DNA from: Pseudonocardia autotrophica
Lineage (GTDB): Bacteria; Actinomycetota; Actinomycetes; Mycobacteriales; Pseudonocardiaceae
Length of the DNA stretch: 64,000 nt
Direction: 5' to 3'
NCBI RefSeq assembly: GCF_000717175.1
Contig: NZ_JNYD01000007.1
Coordinates: 124,001-188,000 of the forward strand
Part shown: piece by piece, positions 17,383 through 26,283 of the stretch
Layout of the letters: each line of letters begins with the position of its first letter
Position numbering within the stretch: the stretch's first letter is position 1
Notes under the pieces: model-generated
What the model was told of the DNA's origin: nothing
The model's database searches: none
Seen by the model: the letters and a program-made list of their open reading frames with translations, nothing else
Made by a program: the position numbers and the translations under genes

Positions 17383-17571
17383 TCCTCAGGAACACCGTTA
17401 CCCAACGCGAGATCGTTGCGCCTGCATCTGTCGTTACCACTGCGTAACGTGAGATTTCCCGGGTTGACCGGGCGCGGGCGTCACCGAGAGCATTCGCCGC
17501 AGCCGTCCGCTCCCCGCAACGGCTGCGCCCGACCGGACCGACCCCCGACGGTCCCGGCGGGTTCGCCACGA

Positions 17572-17611
17572 GCCGTCGCGAGCGGCGCCCGCCGGCGCCG
17601 CTCGCGACGGC
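17572..17611. terminator. Bidirectional terminator between convergent genes
   Basis: Perfect 18-bp stem (17572-17589 with 17594-17611) and 4-nt loop CGCC, between the SDR gene and the EF-G2 gene. Confidence 0.85.
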
Positions 17612-17617
17612 CGGCCG

Positions 17618-19750
17618 CTACTTCTCCCCGTACCGCGCGAAGGCCCGCGTGAACGTGGCCGTCCCGGAGGTCATCGCCCGCAGGTCCACCGCGTAGCGCA
17701 GCAGCTCCTCGGACGGCACCTCGGCACGGACCACGGTGCGCCCCGCCGTGTCCGTCGGCTCGGTGCCCAGCACCCGCCCGCGGCGCGACGACAGGTCGCC
17801 GAGCACGACCCCGAGGTGGTCGTCGAGGATCGTGACGGCGACCTCGTCGACCTGCTCCAGGAGCGTCACCCCGCAGGCCTCGGCGGCCTCGCGGAGCGCG
17901 AGCGCCCCGGCGGTCTGGAAGGCGGCGTCGGACGAGTCGACGCTGTGCGCCTTGCCGTCGACGAGCGTCGCCCGGATGTCGACGACGGGGTGCGGCGGCG
18001 CGTCCGGTCCCTCCGACGGCGCGGTGAGACCCCGCTCGAGCTGCGCCCGGATGCCCTTCTCGACGCTCGGGACGTACTGCGTCGGCACCGACCCGCCGAC
18101 CACGGCGGACTTGAACTCGAAGCCGGACCCGCGGGGGAGCGGCTCGAACTCGACGTGGCAGATCGCGTACTGGCCGTGCCCGCCGGACTGCTTGACGTGC
18201 CGGCCCGTCACCTTCGCCTTGTGGTCCAGCGTGACCCGCATCGGCACCCGCACGGGCTCGGTGTCGACGTTGGCCCCGGCCTCGCGCAGCCGGGACAGCA
18301 CGACGTCCGCGTGCGCCTCGCCGGTGCACCACAGCACCGTCTGGTGGGTCTCCGGATTGCGCTCCAGGATCAGCCCCGGGTCCGCCGCGACCAGCTTGCC
18401 GAGCGTGCGGGCGAGCGCGTCCTCGTCGCTGCGGTCCTTCGCCACGACGGCGATCGGCAGCAACGGTTCCGGCAGGTCCCAGGCCCGCAGCAGCAGCGGG
18501 TGCTCGGCGTCGGACACGGTGTCGCCGGTCTCGGCCCCGGACAGCTTGGTCAGCGCGCAGATGTCGCCGGCCACGCAGGTCTCGGTCTCCTGCAGCGTGG
18601 ATCCGAGCGGGGTGTAGAGGTGACTGAGCCGGTCGTCCGAGTCGTGGCCGGGTGGGAACGCGCTCGCGTCCTCCGGACTGGTCCGCGGGGCCGGGACGTG
18701 CCCGCTGACGTGCACGGACGTGTCCGGCCGCAGCGTCCCGGAGAACACGCGGACCAGCGAGACCCGGCCGACGTACGCGTCGGCCGAGGTGCGCACGACC
18801 TCGGCGGCCAGCGGACCGCCGGGGTCCGCGGTGAGCGCGTCGTGCGCGCCGCCGTCGATCGTCGACACCATCGGCAGGGGGCGTTCCAACGGGGACGGGA
18901 ACCCGCCCGCGAGCAGTTCGAGGAGGGCGTCGAGCCCGACGCCGCTGGCCGAGCAGACCGGCACGACGGGGTGGAAGGCGCCGCGCGCGACGGCCGTCTC
19001 CAGGTCGTCGATCAGCACCGCCGTGTCGATGTCCTCGCCGCCGAGGTAGCGCTCCATGAGCGTCTCGTCCTCGGACTGCTCGATGATCCCCTCGATCAGC
19101 GTGGCCCGGGCCTCCTCCGCCCCGGCCGGCGCCGCGCCCTCGGGGGTCTGGCTCAGCAGGCCGTACAGGCCGCCCTGGTCGGCGGAGATGGGCAGGTAGA
19201 GCGGCGCGACCCCGCCGAACGCCTCCTGGCAGGCGATCTGGGTCGCCTCGACGTCGGCCCGCGCCTGGTCGCACCGCGCGACGACGAGCGCCCGGGGCGT
19301 CCCGACGGCGGCGCACTCCTGCCACAACGCGATCGTCCCGGCGTCGATGCCCTCGCCGTCCGCGCCCGCGATCGCCGGGACGACGAAGAGCGCGGCGTCC
19401 GCGGCCCGCAGGCCGGCGCGCAGCTCCCCGACGAAGTCCCCGTAGCCGGGCGTGTCGATGAGGTTGATCTTGAGCTCGCCGTGCCGCAGCGGCGCGACGG
19501 CGAGCGTGACGGAACGGTGCTGGCGGACGGCGGCCGGGTCGTGGTCGCACACGGTCGTCCCGTCGAGCACGCTGCCCTGCCGGGGGATCACGCCGGTGTG
19601 CGCGAGCAGCGCCTCCACCAGCGTCGTCTTCCCCGACCCGGACGGCCCGACGAGGGCGACGTTCCGGATGAGCGAGGGATCGGTGACCGGCGCCCCGATC
19701 CCGTCTGATGCTCCACGCTGGCCGGTCTTGGGGTCTGATCTGACGGTCAC
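17618..19750 (-). CDS. fusA2: Elongation factor G-like protein EF-G2
   Basis: A 710-residue EF-G paralogue of the FusA2 (Rv0120c) type. G1 is GPSGSGKTTL and G3 is DTPGYGDF; G4, normally NKxD, reads ARCD, so guanine recognition is altered. Domains II-V follow (SLVRVFSGTLRP; SGGHGQYAICHVEFEPLPRG; SSRRGRVLGTEP). M. tuberculosis also has this second EF-G; the characterised mycobacterial EF-G2 binds nucleotide but is a poor translocase. GTG 19750 is chosen for GGAGG 6 nt upstream; the further upstream start at 19807 lacks that site. It is transcribed alone, divergent from the malic enzyme gene. Confidence 0.88.
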   Translation of the reverse strand: MTVRSDPKTGQRGASDGIGAPVTDPSLIRNVALVGPSGSGKTTLVEALLAHTGVIPRQGSVLDGTTVCDHDPAAVRQHRSVTLAVAPLRHGELKINLIDTPGYGDFVGELRAGLRAADAALFVVPAIAGADGEGIDAGTIALWQECAAVGTPRALVVARCDQARADVEATQIACQEAFGGVAPLYLPISADQGGLYGLLSQTPEGAAPAGAEEARATLIEGIIEQSEDETLMERYLGGEDIDTAVLIDDLETAVARGAFHPVVPVCSASGVGLDALLELLAGGFPSPLERPLPMVSTIDGGAHDALTADPGGPLAAEVVRTSADAYVGRVSLVRVFSGTLRPDTSVHVSGHVPAPRTSPEDASAFPPGHDSDDRLSHLYTPLGSTLQETETCVAGDICALTKLSGAETGDTVSDAEHPLLLRAWDLPEPLLPIAVVAKDRSDEDALARTLGKLVAADPGLILERNPETHQTVLWCTGEAHADVVLSRLREAGANVDTEPVRVPMRVTLDHKAKVTGRHVKQSGGHGQYAICHVEFEPLPRGSGFEFKSAVVGGSVPTQYVPSVEKGIRAQLERGLTAPSEGPDAPPHPVVDIRATLVDGKAHSVDSSDAAFQTAGALALREAAEACGVTLLEQVDEVAVTILDDHLGVVLGDLSSRRGRVLGTEPTDTAGRTVVRAEVPSEELLRYAVDLRAMTSGTATFTRAFARYGEK

Positions 19751-19904
19751 TGCGACCACCTCCGCTGGGGTGCACTCCGATGTGCTGCGGGTCACAGCCG
19801 ATTCCACTCCCCTCGTCGCGCGGGCACAACCCCGCGCACAGGGTCCGCCTCAAGCCTTGCCCAATCCGGTCGCGGCGCGCGCGGGATCACACGGCGGGCG
19901 CGAG

Positions 19905-19910
19905 TAGGGT
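19905..19910 (+). promoter_or_regulatory. Leaderless -10 element for the malic enzyme
   Basis: TAGGGT ends 8 nt before GTG 19919, which decides that start over the GTG at 19913. Confidence 0.5.
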
Positions 19911-19918
19911 CCGTGGCC

Positions 19919-21328
19919 GTGCCCATACCCGGTCCCGGATACGCCATCACCGTCCGCGTCGAGGCCCCGGCCTCCGCCAGCGCCGCCGGGGATCTGGCCG
20001 TGGCGGTCGGCAACGTCGGCGGGGTCGTGACCGCGTTCGACGTCGTCGAGGCCCGGACGGCCACGATCGTCGTCGACATCTCCTGCAACGCCCTCAACCA
20101 GGACCACGCCGAGGAGATCACCGCCGCGCTCGGCGCGGTGCCCGGCGTGCACGTGCGCAAGGTGTCCGACCGGACCTTCCTGATCCACCTCGGCGGCAAG
20201 CTCGAGGTGCAGTCGAAGGTCGCGCTGCGCAACCGCGACGACCTCTCCCGCGCCTACACCCCCGGCGTCGCCCGGGTCTGCCAGGCGATCGCGGCGAACC
20301 CGTCCGACGCGCGCCGGCTCACGATCAAGCGCAACACCGTCGCCGTGGTCACCGACGGCTCGGCGGTGCTGGGGCTGGGCAACCTCGGCGCGGCCGCGGC
20401 GATGCCGGTCATGGAGGGCAAGGCGGCGCTGTTCAAGCGGTTCGCCGGGGTCGACGCCTGGCCGGTCGCGCTGGACACCCAGGACACCGAGGAGATCATC
20501 CGCACCGTGGAGGTCATCGCCCCGGCGTACGGCGGGATCAACCTGGAGGACATCGCCGCGCCGCGCTGCTTCGAGATCGAGCGCCGGCTGCGCGAGATGC
20601 TCGACATCCCGGTCTTCCACGACGACCAGCACGGCACCGCGGTCGTCGTCCTCGGGGCGCTGCGCAACGCGCTGCGGGTGGTCGGAAAGAAGATCACCGA
20701 CTGCACGATCGTGGTGTGCGGGGTGGGCGCGGCCGGGTCGGCGATCATCCGGCTGCTGCAGTCGGAGAAGCCGGGCGACGTGCTCGCCGTCGACATCGAC
20801 GGGATCGTGCACTCCGGCCGCCCGGGCCTCGACGACAACCTGGCCTCGATCGCCGAGCAGACCAACCACCGGGGCCGGCAGGGGTCGCTGGCCGACGCGC
20901 TGGTCGGGGCGGACGTGTTCATCGGCGTCTCCGCGCCGAACCTGTTCGGGGCCGAGGAGCTCGCCACGATGGCCGACGACGCGATCGTGTTCGCGCTGGC
21001 CAACCCGGACCCGGAGATCGACCCGTCGGTCGCGATGCACCACGCGGCCGTGGTCGCCACGGGCCGCTCGGACTACCCGAACCAGATCAACAACGTGCTC
21101 GCTTTCCCGGGGGTGTTCCGCGGCCTGCTCGACGCGCAGGCCCACGACATCACCGACCGGATGCTGCTCGCGGCCGCGGCGGCCATCGCGGACGTGGTGC
21201 ACGAACCCAACGCCAGCTTCATCGTGCCCAGCGTGTTCGACCCGTCGGTGGCCCCCGCCGTCGCCGAGGCGGTCCGGCACGCCGCGCAGGAGGCCGCGCG
21301 GGCGGGCGAGGTCGCCGCCGGGCAGTGA
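19919..21328 (+). CDS. NAD(P)-dependent malic enzyme with N-terminal ACT domain
   Basis: A 469-residue protein. Residues about 5-80 form an ACT regulatory domain ([10 protein letters not shown] ... VVDISCNAL). Then comes a bacterial malic enzyme: catalytic region [20 protein letters not shown] with the active-site lysine, metal-binding FHDDQHGTA, and a Rossmann loop GVGAAGSA. It decarboxylates malate to pyruvate, supplying reducing power. The ACT domain suggests amino-acid or other small-molecule control. GTG 19919 is chosen for a -10 hexamer 8 nt before it. pdxT follows after 52 bp but has its own promoter-like element. Confidence 0.93.
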   Translation: MPIPGPGYAITVRVEAPASASAAGDLAVAVGNVGGVVTAFDVVEARTATIVVDISCNALNQDHAEEITAALGAVPGVHVRKVSDRTFLIHLGGKLEVQSKVALRNRDDLSRAYTPGVARVCQAIAANPSDARRLTIKRNTVAVVTDGSAVLGLGNLGAAAAMPVMEGKAALFKRFAGVDAWPVALDTQDTEEIIRTVEVIAPAYGGINLEDIAAPRCFEIERRLREMLDIPVFHDDQHGTAVVVLGALRNALRVVGKKITDCTIVVCGVGAAGSAIIRLLQSEKPGDVLAVDIDGIVHSGRPGLDDNLASIAEQTNHRGRQGSLADALVGADVFIGVSAPNLFGAEELATMADDAIVFALANPDPEIDPSVAMHHAAVVATGRSDYPNQINNVLAFPGVFRGLLDAQAHDITDRMLLAAAAAIADVVHEPNASFIVPSVFDPSVAPAVAEAVRHAAQEAARAGEVAAGQ

Positions 21329-21349
21329 TCGGCGGGTGGGCCGCATCAC

Positions 21350-21367
21350 CGTCTACCCTGGTAGACG
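21350..21367 (+). promoter_or_regulatory. 18-bp dyad over the pdxT -10
   Basis: CGTCTACC-ct-GGTAGACG: two perfect 8-bp arms. The left arm and centre contain the -10-like TACCCT (21354-21359), so a bound dimer would block transcription. It ends 13 nt before GTG 21381. No PdxR gene is in the window. Confidence 0.5.
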
Positions 21368-21380
21368 TGGTGATCGAGCA

Positions 21381-22013
21381 GTGACCGGAGCCGTCCCGAC
21401 GATCGGCGTCCTGGCCCTCCAGGGCGACGTCCGCGAGCACGCCGCCGCCCTCGAGGCGACCGGTGCGAAGGCCGTGCCGGTCCGCCGCCCGGCCGAGCTG
21501 GCCGCGGTCGACGGGCTGGTGATCCCGGGCGGCGAGTCGACCACGATGAGCCGGCTCCTCGAGGTCTTCGAGCTGCTCGACCCGCTGCGGGACCGGATCG
21601 CCGACGGCATGCCCGCCTACGGCTCCTGCGCCGGGATGATCCTGCTCGCCGGCGAGGTGCTCGACGGCCGGCCGGACCAGAAGCAGCTCGGCGGACTGGA
21701 CGTCGTCGTGCGGCGCAACGCCTTCGGCCGCCAGGTCGACTCGTTCGAGACCGACCTCGCCTTCACCGGCGTCGAGGGCGGCCCGGTCCGCGCCGTGTTC
21801 ATCCGGGCGCCGTGGGTCGAGAAGACCGGCGACGACGTCGAGGTGCTCGCCGCGGTCCCGGCCGTCACCAGCACGGGGAAGGACCCCGGCGCCGCCGCGG
21901 GTCGCCCGGTCGCGGTCCGGCAGGGCACGGTGATCGCCACCGCGTTCCACCCGGAGCTCACCGGCGACGGGCGGGTGCACGCCCTCTTCGCCGACGTCGT
22001 CCGGCAGAGCTGA
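21381..22013 (+). CDS. pdxT: Pyridoxal 5'-phosphate synthase glutaminase subunit PdxT
   Basis: A 210-residue class I glutamine amidotransferase that releases ammonia for PdxS. The triad is C83 (GSCAGM), H190 and E192 (FHPEL). The N-terminal [13 protein letters not shown] and VIPGGESTT are hallmarks of PdxT. GTG 21381 is chosen because the homologous text begins there; the in-frame GTG at 21336 would place the promoter dyad inside the gene. Its subunit partner pdxS is 12.8 kb upstream on the same strand. It is convergent with the next gene (9 bp apart). Confidence 0.95.
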   Translation: MTGAVPTIGVLALQGDVREHAAALEATGAKAVPVRRPAELAAVDGLVIPGGESTTMSRLLEVFELLDPLRDRIADGMPAYGSCAGMILLAGEVLDGRPDQKQLGGLDVVVRRNAFGRQVDSFETDLAFTGVEGGPVRAVFIRAPWVEKTGDDVEVLAAVPAVTSTGKDPGAAAGRPVAVRQGTVIATAFHPELTGDGRVHALFADVVRQS

Positions 22014-22022
22014 CCGCGCGGG

Positions 22023-22649
22023 TCAGCCCGTCGCCGCCGGGTCCCGCTCGGCGGCCGCCCGGCCCTCGGCCAGGAAGGCGGCGAGGGCGTCGGCGTCCGG
22101 CAGCGCCGAAGCCGGCCGCAGCGCCCCGAACGGCGCGTTCCAGAACTCCCCGCGCCGGGGCTCCCACGGCCCGACGTAGGCGTACGGGGCCGGGTGCGCC
22201 GCGTCGCCGGGGGAGACCCCGTAGTTGACCCGGTCCGCCGTCACGCCCAGGTCGAAGTGCTCGGGCCAGAGCACCGGGTCACCGAGCGTCCGCAGCGCGG
22301 CGTCGCCCCGGGCGAACCAGTCCGCGAGGTGCTCCACCGCGATCGGGTCGGGGGCGAACGGCTCGTCCGGGCCGACGCCCGAGCCGTCGGCGTAGAGCCC
22401 CTCCGGCGGTCCGACCTGCACACCCGCCGCCTCGGCGAGCTGCCGGCACGTGCCGGCGAGCGGGGCGCGCCCGCCCCGCCAGACCAGGTCGGTGTGCTCG
22501 ACCCGCAGCGCGGAGAGGGTGCCGCCGAACCCGCCGGGCGTCACCTTCAGCCGGATGGTGCCGTCGGCCCGGTACTGCGGGCCCGCGATCACCGACTCCG
22601 CCACCGCGTGCAGCGCCCGCCGCGTCGCCACCAGGATCCGCTCGTCCAT
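22023..22649 (-). CDS. Conserved actinobacterial protein of unknown function
   Basis: A 208-residue soluble protein that I do not recognise as a named family. It opens MDERILVATRRALHAVAESV and contains PGGFGGTLSALRVEH, an acidic centre (GVGPDEPFAPDPIAVEHLAD) and WPEHFDLGV with NYGVSPGD, which suggest a beta-rich ligand-binding fold. There is no signal peptide, membrane segment or cysteine pair. ATG 22649 is chosen for GGGAGGA just upstream. It is divergent from the Rieske-GltS gene with 94 bp between starts, so the two may share a control region. Confidence 0.6.
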   Translation of the reverse strand: MDERILVATRRALHAVAESVIAGPQYRADGTIRLKVTPGGFGGTLSALRVEHTDLVWRGGRAPLAGTCRQLAEAAGVQVGPPEGLYADGSGVGPDEPFAPDPIAVEHLADWFARGDAALRTLGDPVLWPEHFDLGVTADRVNYGVSPGDAAHPAPYAYVGPWEPRRGEFWNAPFGALRPASALPDADALAAFLAEGRAAAERDPAATG

Positions 22650-22743
22650 GCCGTCCTCCCACCCGTCGCGCCGATCGTGTAACGCCCGCCCGTCCGGCGT
22701 GCTCTGTGTCCCCACCAGTGTCGGACGGAGCCGGGAGCGTTAC

Positions 22744-24357
22744 ATGGACACGAACTTCCTGCCGATCATCCGTTGGGACGGGCTGGCCGAGGACGCGCCC
22801 GTCGGTGCCGAGGCCGACGGTATCGACCTGGTCGTCGTGCGTCGCGGCGGCGAGGCGCACGTGTTCGAGGGCCGGTGCCCGCACCGCGGCGCGCTGCTCG
22901 CGGACGGCCGCGTCGAGGGCCCGAACCTGGTCTGCGGGGTGCACGGCTGGGACTACCGGCTCGACACCGGGGTCTCGGCCTACAACCCGGCGGAGCGGCT
23001 CTACAAGTTCTCGTGCCACGTCGTCGACGACGAGGTGCTGGTGGACAAGGCCGAGCTCGCGGACTACCGGGCGATGCGGCCCGAACGGCGGGTCGTCTCC
23101 ACCTACGACCGGCTCTTCGACGACCCCCACCAGGACAGCCCGGAGGAGCCCTACGTCGGCGAGATACACCGGCTGGCCCGGCACGGGCTGTCGGGGGTGC
23201 ACGGACAGGTCGCGGCGATGGGCGTGCCCCGGCCCGAGCTGCCGTCCTGGGACGACCTGCAGGTCCTCACCGCGCAGCTGCACCGCTTCCCGATGCTGGA
23301 CGACGAGCCGGTGGACACCGCGGTCACGATCGGCCCGGCGGCCGCGCGGCCGTTGCGCCTGGAGATCCCGCTGTTCGTGTCGGACATGAGCTTCGGCGCG
23401 ATCTCGGCCGAGGCGAAGACCGCCCTGGCCCGCGGGGCAGAGGGCGCCGGGACGGCGATCTGCTCGGGCGAGGGCGGGATGCTGCCCGAGGAGCAGGCCG
23501 AGTGCTCGCGCTACCTGTACGAGCTGGCGTCGGGCCGGTTCGGCTGGGACGAGGCCTGCCTGGACCGGGTCCAGGCGCTGCACCTCAAGCTCGGCCAGGG
23601 GGCGAAGACCGGCACCGGCGGGCACCTGCCCGGCCACAAGGTCGTCGGGCGGATCGCGGAGGTCCGCGGCCTTCCCGAGGGCACGGCGGCGGTGTCGCCG
23701 GCGCGGTTCACCGACTGGACCACGCTGCTCGACGCCCGGGCCCTGGTCGACCAGGTCCGGGAGCGGTCCGGCGGCATCCCCGTGGGCGTGAAGATGTCGG
23801 CCCAGCACATCGAGGCCGATCTCGACGCCGCGCTCGACCTCGGTGTCGACTATGTCATCCTCGACGGCCGCGGCGGCGGCACGGGCGCGGCACCGACGAT
23901 CTTCCGCGACACGATCAGCGTCCCGACGATGGCCGCGCTCGCCCGCGCCCGCCGGCACCTCGACCTGGCCGGGGCCCGGGACGTCACGCTCGTCGCGACC
24001 GGCGGGTTCCGGCGGGCCCAGGACATGGTCAAGGCCCTGGCCCTGGGAGCCGACGCGATCGCCGTGTCGAACGTGGCGCTGCAGGCCATCGGCTGCGTGG
24101 GCATGCGCGCCTGCCACACCGACAACTGCCCGATGGGCATCGCCACCCAGAAGCCGCACCTGCGCGCGCGGCTGCCGGTGCAGCGCGCGGCCGAGCAGCT
24201 GACCCGCCTGCTGGGCGCCATGACGGACCTGATGGTGGTGCTCGCGCGGGCCTGCGGGCACGACTCCCTCTCGCACTTCACGCCGAAGGACCTCACGAGC
24301 TGGAAACGCGACGTCGCCGAGCTGGTCGGCGTCCACTACGCGGGGGTGACCCGATGA
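22744..24357 (+). CDS. Rieske [2Fe-2S] protein fused to glutamate-synthase FMN domain
   Basis: A 537-residue fusion. Residues about 5-110 are a Rieske domain with ligands C45, H47, C64 and H67 (CPHRG, CGVHGW). Residues about 150-535 are a glutamate-synthase-type FMN barrel: SFGAISAEAKTALARGAEGA, LGQGAKTGTGGHLPG, VDYVILDGRGGGTGAAPT, and the 3Fe-4S cysteines C451, C457 and C462 (CVGMRACHTDNCPMG). The N-terminal glutaminase domain of true GOGAT is absent, so ammonia would have to be free or another reaction is catalysed. Upstream GGGAG is weak. It overlaps the next gene (ATGA), another Rieske fusion, so both are made together. The substrate is unknown. Confidence 0.85.
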   Translation: MDTNFLPIIRWDGLAEDAPVGAEADGIDLVVVRRGGEAHVFEGRCPHRGALLADGRVEGPNLVCGVHGWDYRLDTGVSAYNPAERLYKFSCHVVDDEVLVDKAELADYRAMRPERRVVSTYDRLFDDPHQDSPEEPYVGEIHRLARHGLSGVHGQVAAMGVPRPELPSWDDLQVLTAQLHRFPMLDDEPVDTAVTIGPAAARPLRLEIPLFVSDMSFGAISAEAKTALARGAEGAGTAICSGEGGMLPEEQAECSRYLYELASGRFGWDEACLDRVQALHLKLGQGAKTGTGGHLPGHKVVGRIAEVRGLPEGTAAVSPARFTDWTTLLDARALVDQVRERSGGIPVGVKMSAQHIEADLDAALDLGVDYVILDGRGGGTGAAPTIFRDTISVPTMAALARARRHLDLAGARDVTLVATGGFRRAQDMVKALALGADAIAVSNVALQAIGCVGMRACHTDNCPMGIATQKPHLRARLPVQRAAEQLTRLLGAMTDLMVVLARACGHDSLSHFTPKDLTSWKRDVAELVGVHYAGVTR

Positions 24358-26273
24358 CCTGCTGGTACGAGCTCGACGAGCTGCCCGACGAGGGCCGGGT
24401 GCGCACCGTGGTCGTCGACGGCCGGACGCTGGCCGTGTCCCGCTGCGGCGGACGCATCGGCGCGCTGGACAACCACTGCCCGCACCAGGGCGGACCGCTG
24501 GGGGAGGGGGCGATCGAGAACGGCCTGCTCCGCTGCCCGTGGCACGGCTACGACTACGACCCGACGACCGGGCGGCCGCCCGAGGGCTTCTTCGACGCCC
24601 CCGTCGCCTTCCCCGTCGAGCAGCGTGGCGACTCCGTCCGGGTCGCCCTGCCCGAGCGCACCGAGCGGCCGCGCAGCGTGTCCGACGTGCTGGTGGAGAC
24701 GCTGGTGGCCTGGGGCGTCGACACCGTGTTCGGCATGGTCGGGCACTCGAACCTCGGGTTCGCCGAGGCGCTGCGCCGGGCCGAGGCCCGCGACGAGCTG
24801 CGCTACGTCGGCATCCGGCACGAGGGCGCGGCGGCCTTCGCCGCCTCCGCCTACGGCAAGCTCACCGGCCGCCCCGCCGCCTGCCTCGCCATCGCCGGCC
24901 CCGGCTCGACGAACCTGCTCACCGGGCTCTACGACGCGAAGCTCGACGGCGCGCCGGTGCTCGCGATCTCCGGCCAGGTCCCGTCGTCGGTGCTGGGCCG
25001 CGGTGCCTTCCAGGACCTCGACCTCTCCGCCGCCTTCCGGGACGTCGCGGTCTCCACCGTCACCGTGCACGCCGGCTCCGACCACGCCGAACTGGCCGCC
25101 ACCGCCGTCAAGCACGCGGTCGACGGCCGCGGCGTCGCCCACCTCGTCCTGCCCGACGAGGTGCAGGACCTGCCCTCCGACGCCCGCGCCGGCGCGCCCG
25201 CCGGCCGCCGCGCCGACCTCGCGGTCGCCCCGCCCGAGGCGGAGCTCGCCGCGGCGGTCGAGCGCCTGGCCGCCGCCCGGCGGCCGGTGATCATCGCCGG
25301 GCAGGGGGCCCGGGACGCCACGGCCGACCTGCGGGCCCTCGCCGAGCGGCTCGGCGCACCGGTGCTCACCACCTTCCGCGCCAAGGGCCTCGTGCCCGAC
25401 ACCCACCCGCTCGGCGCGGGGGTGCTCGGCCGCTCCGGCACGCCGGTCGCGTCCTGGCTGATGAACGAGGCCGACCTGCTCCTGGTCGTCGGGGCGTCGT
25501 TCGCCAACCACACCGGGATCGCGCCGTACAAGCCGATCGTGCAGGTCGACGACACGCCCTCGGCCATCGGGCGCTTCCACGGCGTGGAGATCGGGCTGCT
25601 CGGCGACGCCGCCGTCACGGTCCGGGCCCTCGCCGCCCGGCTCGGTGCCGCGGCCGCCGCGGACCAGCGCCCGGACGTCGCCGCCCGGTGGGCGATCTGG
25701 CGGGCGGAGAAGGCGCGACGCGCGGCGGACGACCGGGGTCGCGGGGTCGCGTCGGCGGCGGTGTTCGCGGCGTTGTCCACGCACTGCCCGGCCGACGCCG
25801 TGATCACGGTGGACGTCGGCAACCACGCCTACAGCTTCGGCCGGTACTTCGAGAGCGCCGGGCAGCCGGTGCTGATGTCGGGCTACCTGGGCTCCATCGG
25901 CTTCGGCTACCCCGCCGCGCTGGGGGCGTGGGCGGCGGATCCGCGGCGCCCGGTCGTGGCGGTGACCGGCGACGGCGGCTTCGGCCAGTACCTCGCCGAG
26001 CTCACGACCGCGGTCAAGTACGGGATCCCCGTCAAGCACGTGCTGCTCGACAACGGCGCCCTCGGCAAGATCAGCAAGGAGCAGCTGGCCGGCGACCTCC
26101 CGGTCTGGCAGACCTCCCTGGTCAACCCGGACTTCGCCGGCTACGCCCGGCTCTGCGGCGCCACCGGGATCCCGGTGTACCGGGCCGACGAGCTCGGCGC
26201 GGGGATGAAGGAGCTGTTCGCCGCCGAGGGCCCGGCCCTGCTGCACGTGCACACGGACGGCGAGCTGGTGTGA
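24354..26273 (+). CDS. Rieske [2Fe-2S] protein fused to ThDP-dependent enzyme
   Basis: A 639-residue fusion. Residues about 1-105 form a Rieske domain with C42, H44, C61 and H64 (HCPHQGG, CPWHGYD). Residues about 110-639 are a ThDP enzyme of the pyruvate oxidase / acetolactate synthase family: the catalytic glutamate E157 (GIRHEGAA), GPGSTNLLTGLYDA, a central FAD-domain-like part (VIIAGQGARDA, DDTPSAIGR) and the ThDP motif GDGG (D540) to N567. It resembles PoxB most by eye. An oxidative decarboxylation of a 2-oxo acid with electrons leaving through the Rieske cluster is the simplest inference. It is translationally coupled to the Rieske-GltS gene and 10 bp before an antiporter gene. Confidence 0.82.
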   Translation: MTCWYELDELPDEGRVRTVVVDGRTLAVSRCGGRIGALDNHCPHQGGPLGEGAIENGLLRCPWHGYDYDPTTGRPPEGFFDAPVAFPVEQRGDSVRVALPERTERPRSVSDVLVETLVAWGVDTVFGMVGHSNLGFAEALRRAEARDELRYVGIRHEGAAAFAASAYGKLTGRPAACLAIAGPGSTNLLTGLYDAKLDGAPVLAISGQVPSSVLGRGAFQDLDLSAAFRDVAVSTVTVHAGSDHAELAATAVKHAVDGRGVAHLVLPDEVQDLPSDARAGAPAGRRADLAVAPPEAELAAAVERLAAARRPVIIAGQGARDATADLRALAERLGAPVLTTFRAKGLVPDTHPLGAGVLGRSGTPVASWLMNEADLLLVVGASFANHTGIAPYKPIVQVDDTPSAIGRFHGVEIGLLGDAAVTVRALAARLGAAAAADQRPDVAARWAIWRAEKARRAADDRGRGVASAAVFAALSTHCPADAVITVDVGNHAYSFGRYFESAGQPVLMSGYLGSIGFGYPAALGAWAADPRRPVVAVTGDGGFGQYLAELTTAVKYGIPVKHVLLDNGALGKISKEQLAGDLPVWQTSLVNPDFAGYARLCGATGIPVYRADELGAGMKELFAAEGPALLHVHTDGELV

Positions 26274-26283
26274 GGGCCGTGCG

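Noticed and set aside
17433..17448. GTTAC-N6-GTAAC resembling a GlnR box
   Set aside because: It lies between two convergent genes just before their shared terminator, where no promoter is needed, and there is no second half-site pair.
17416..17652. Possible 78-residue gene after the SDR gene
   Set aside because: Arg/Pro-rich translation, a TTG start, and it runs through the 18-bp terminator stem into the opposite gene.
22450..22743. N-terminal extension of the Rieske-GltS protein
   Set aside because: The frame is open but antisense to the 22023-22649 gene, and homology begins at ATG 22744.
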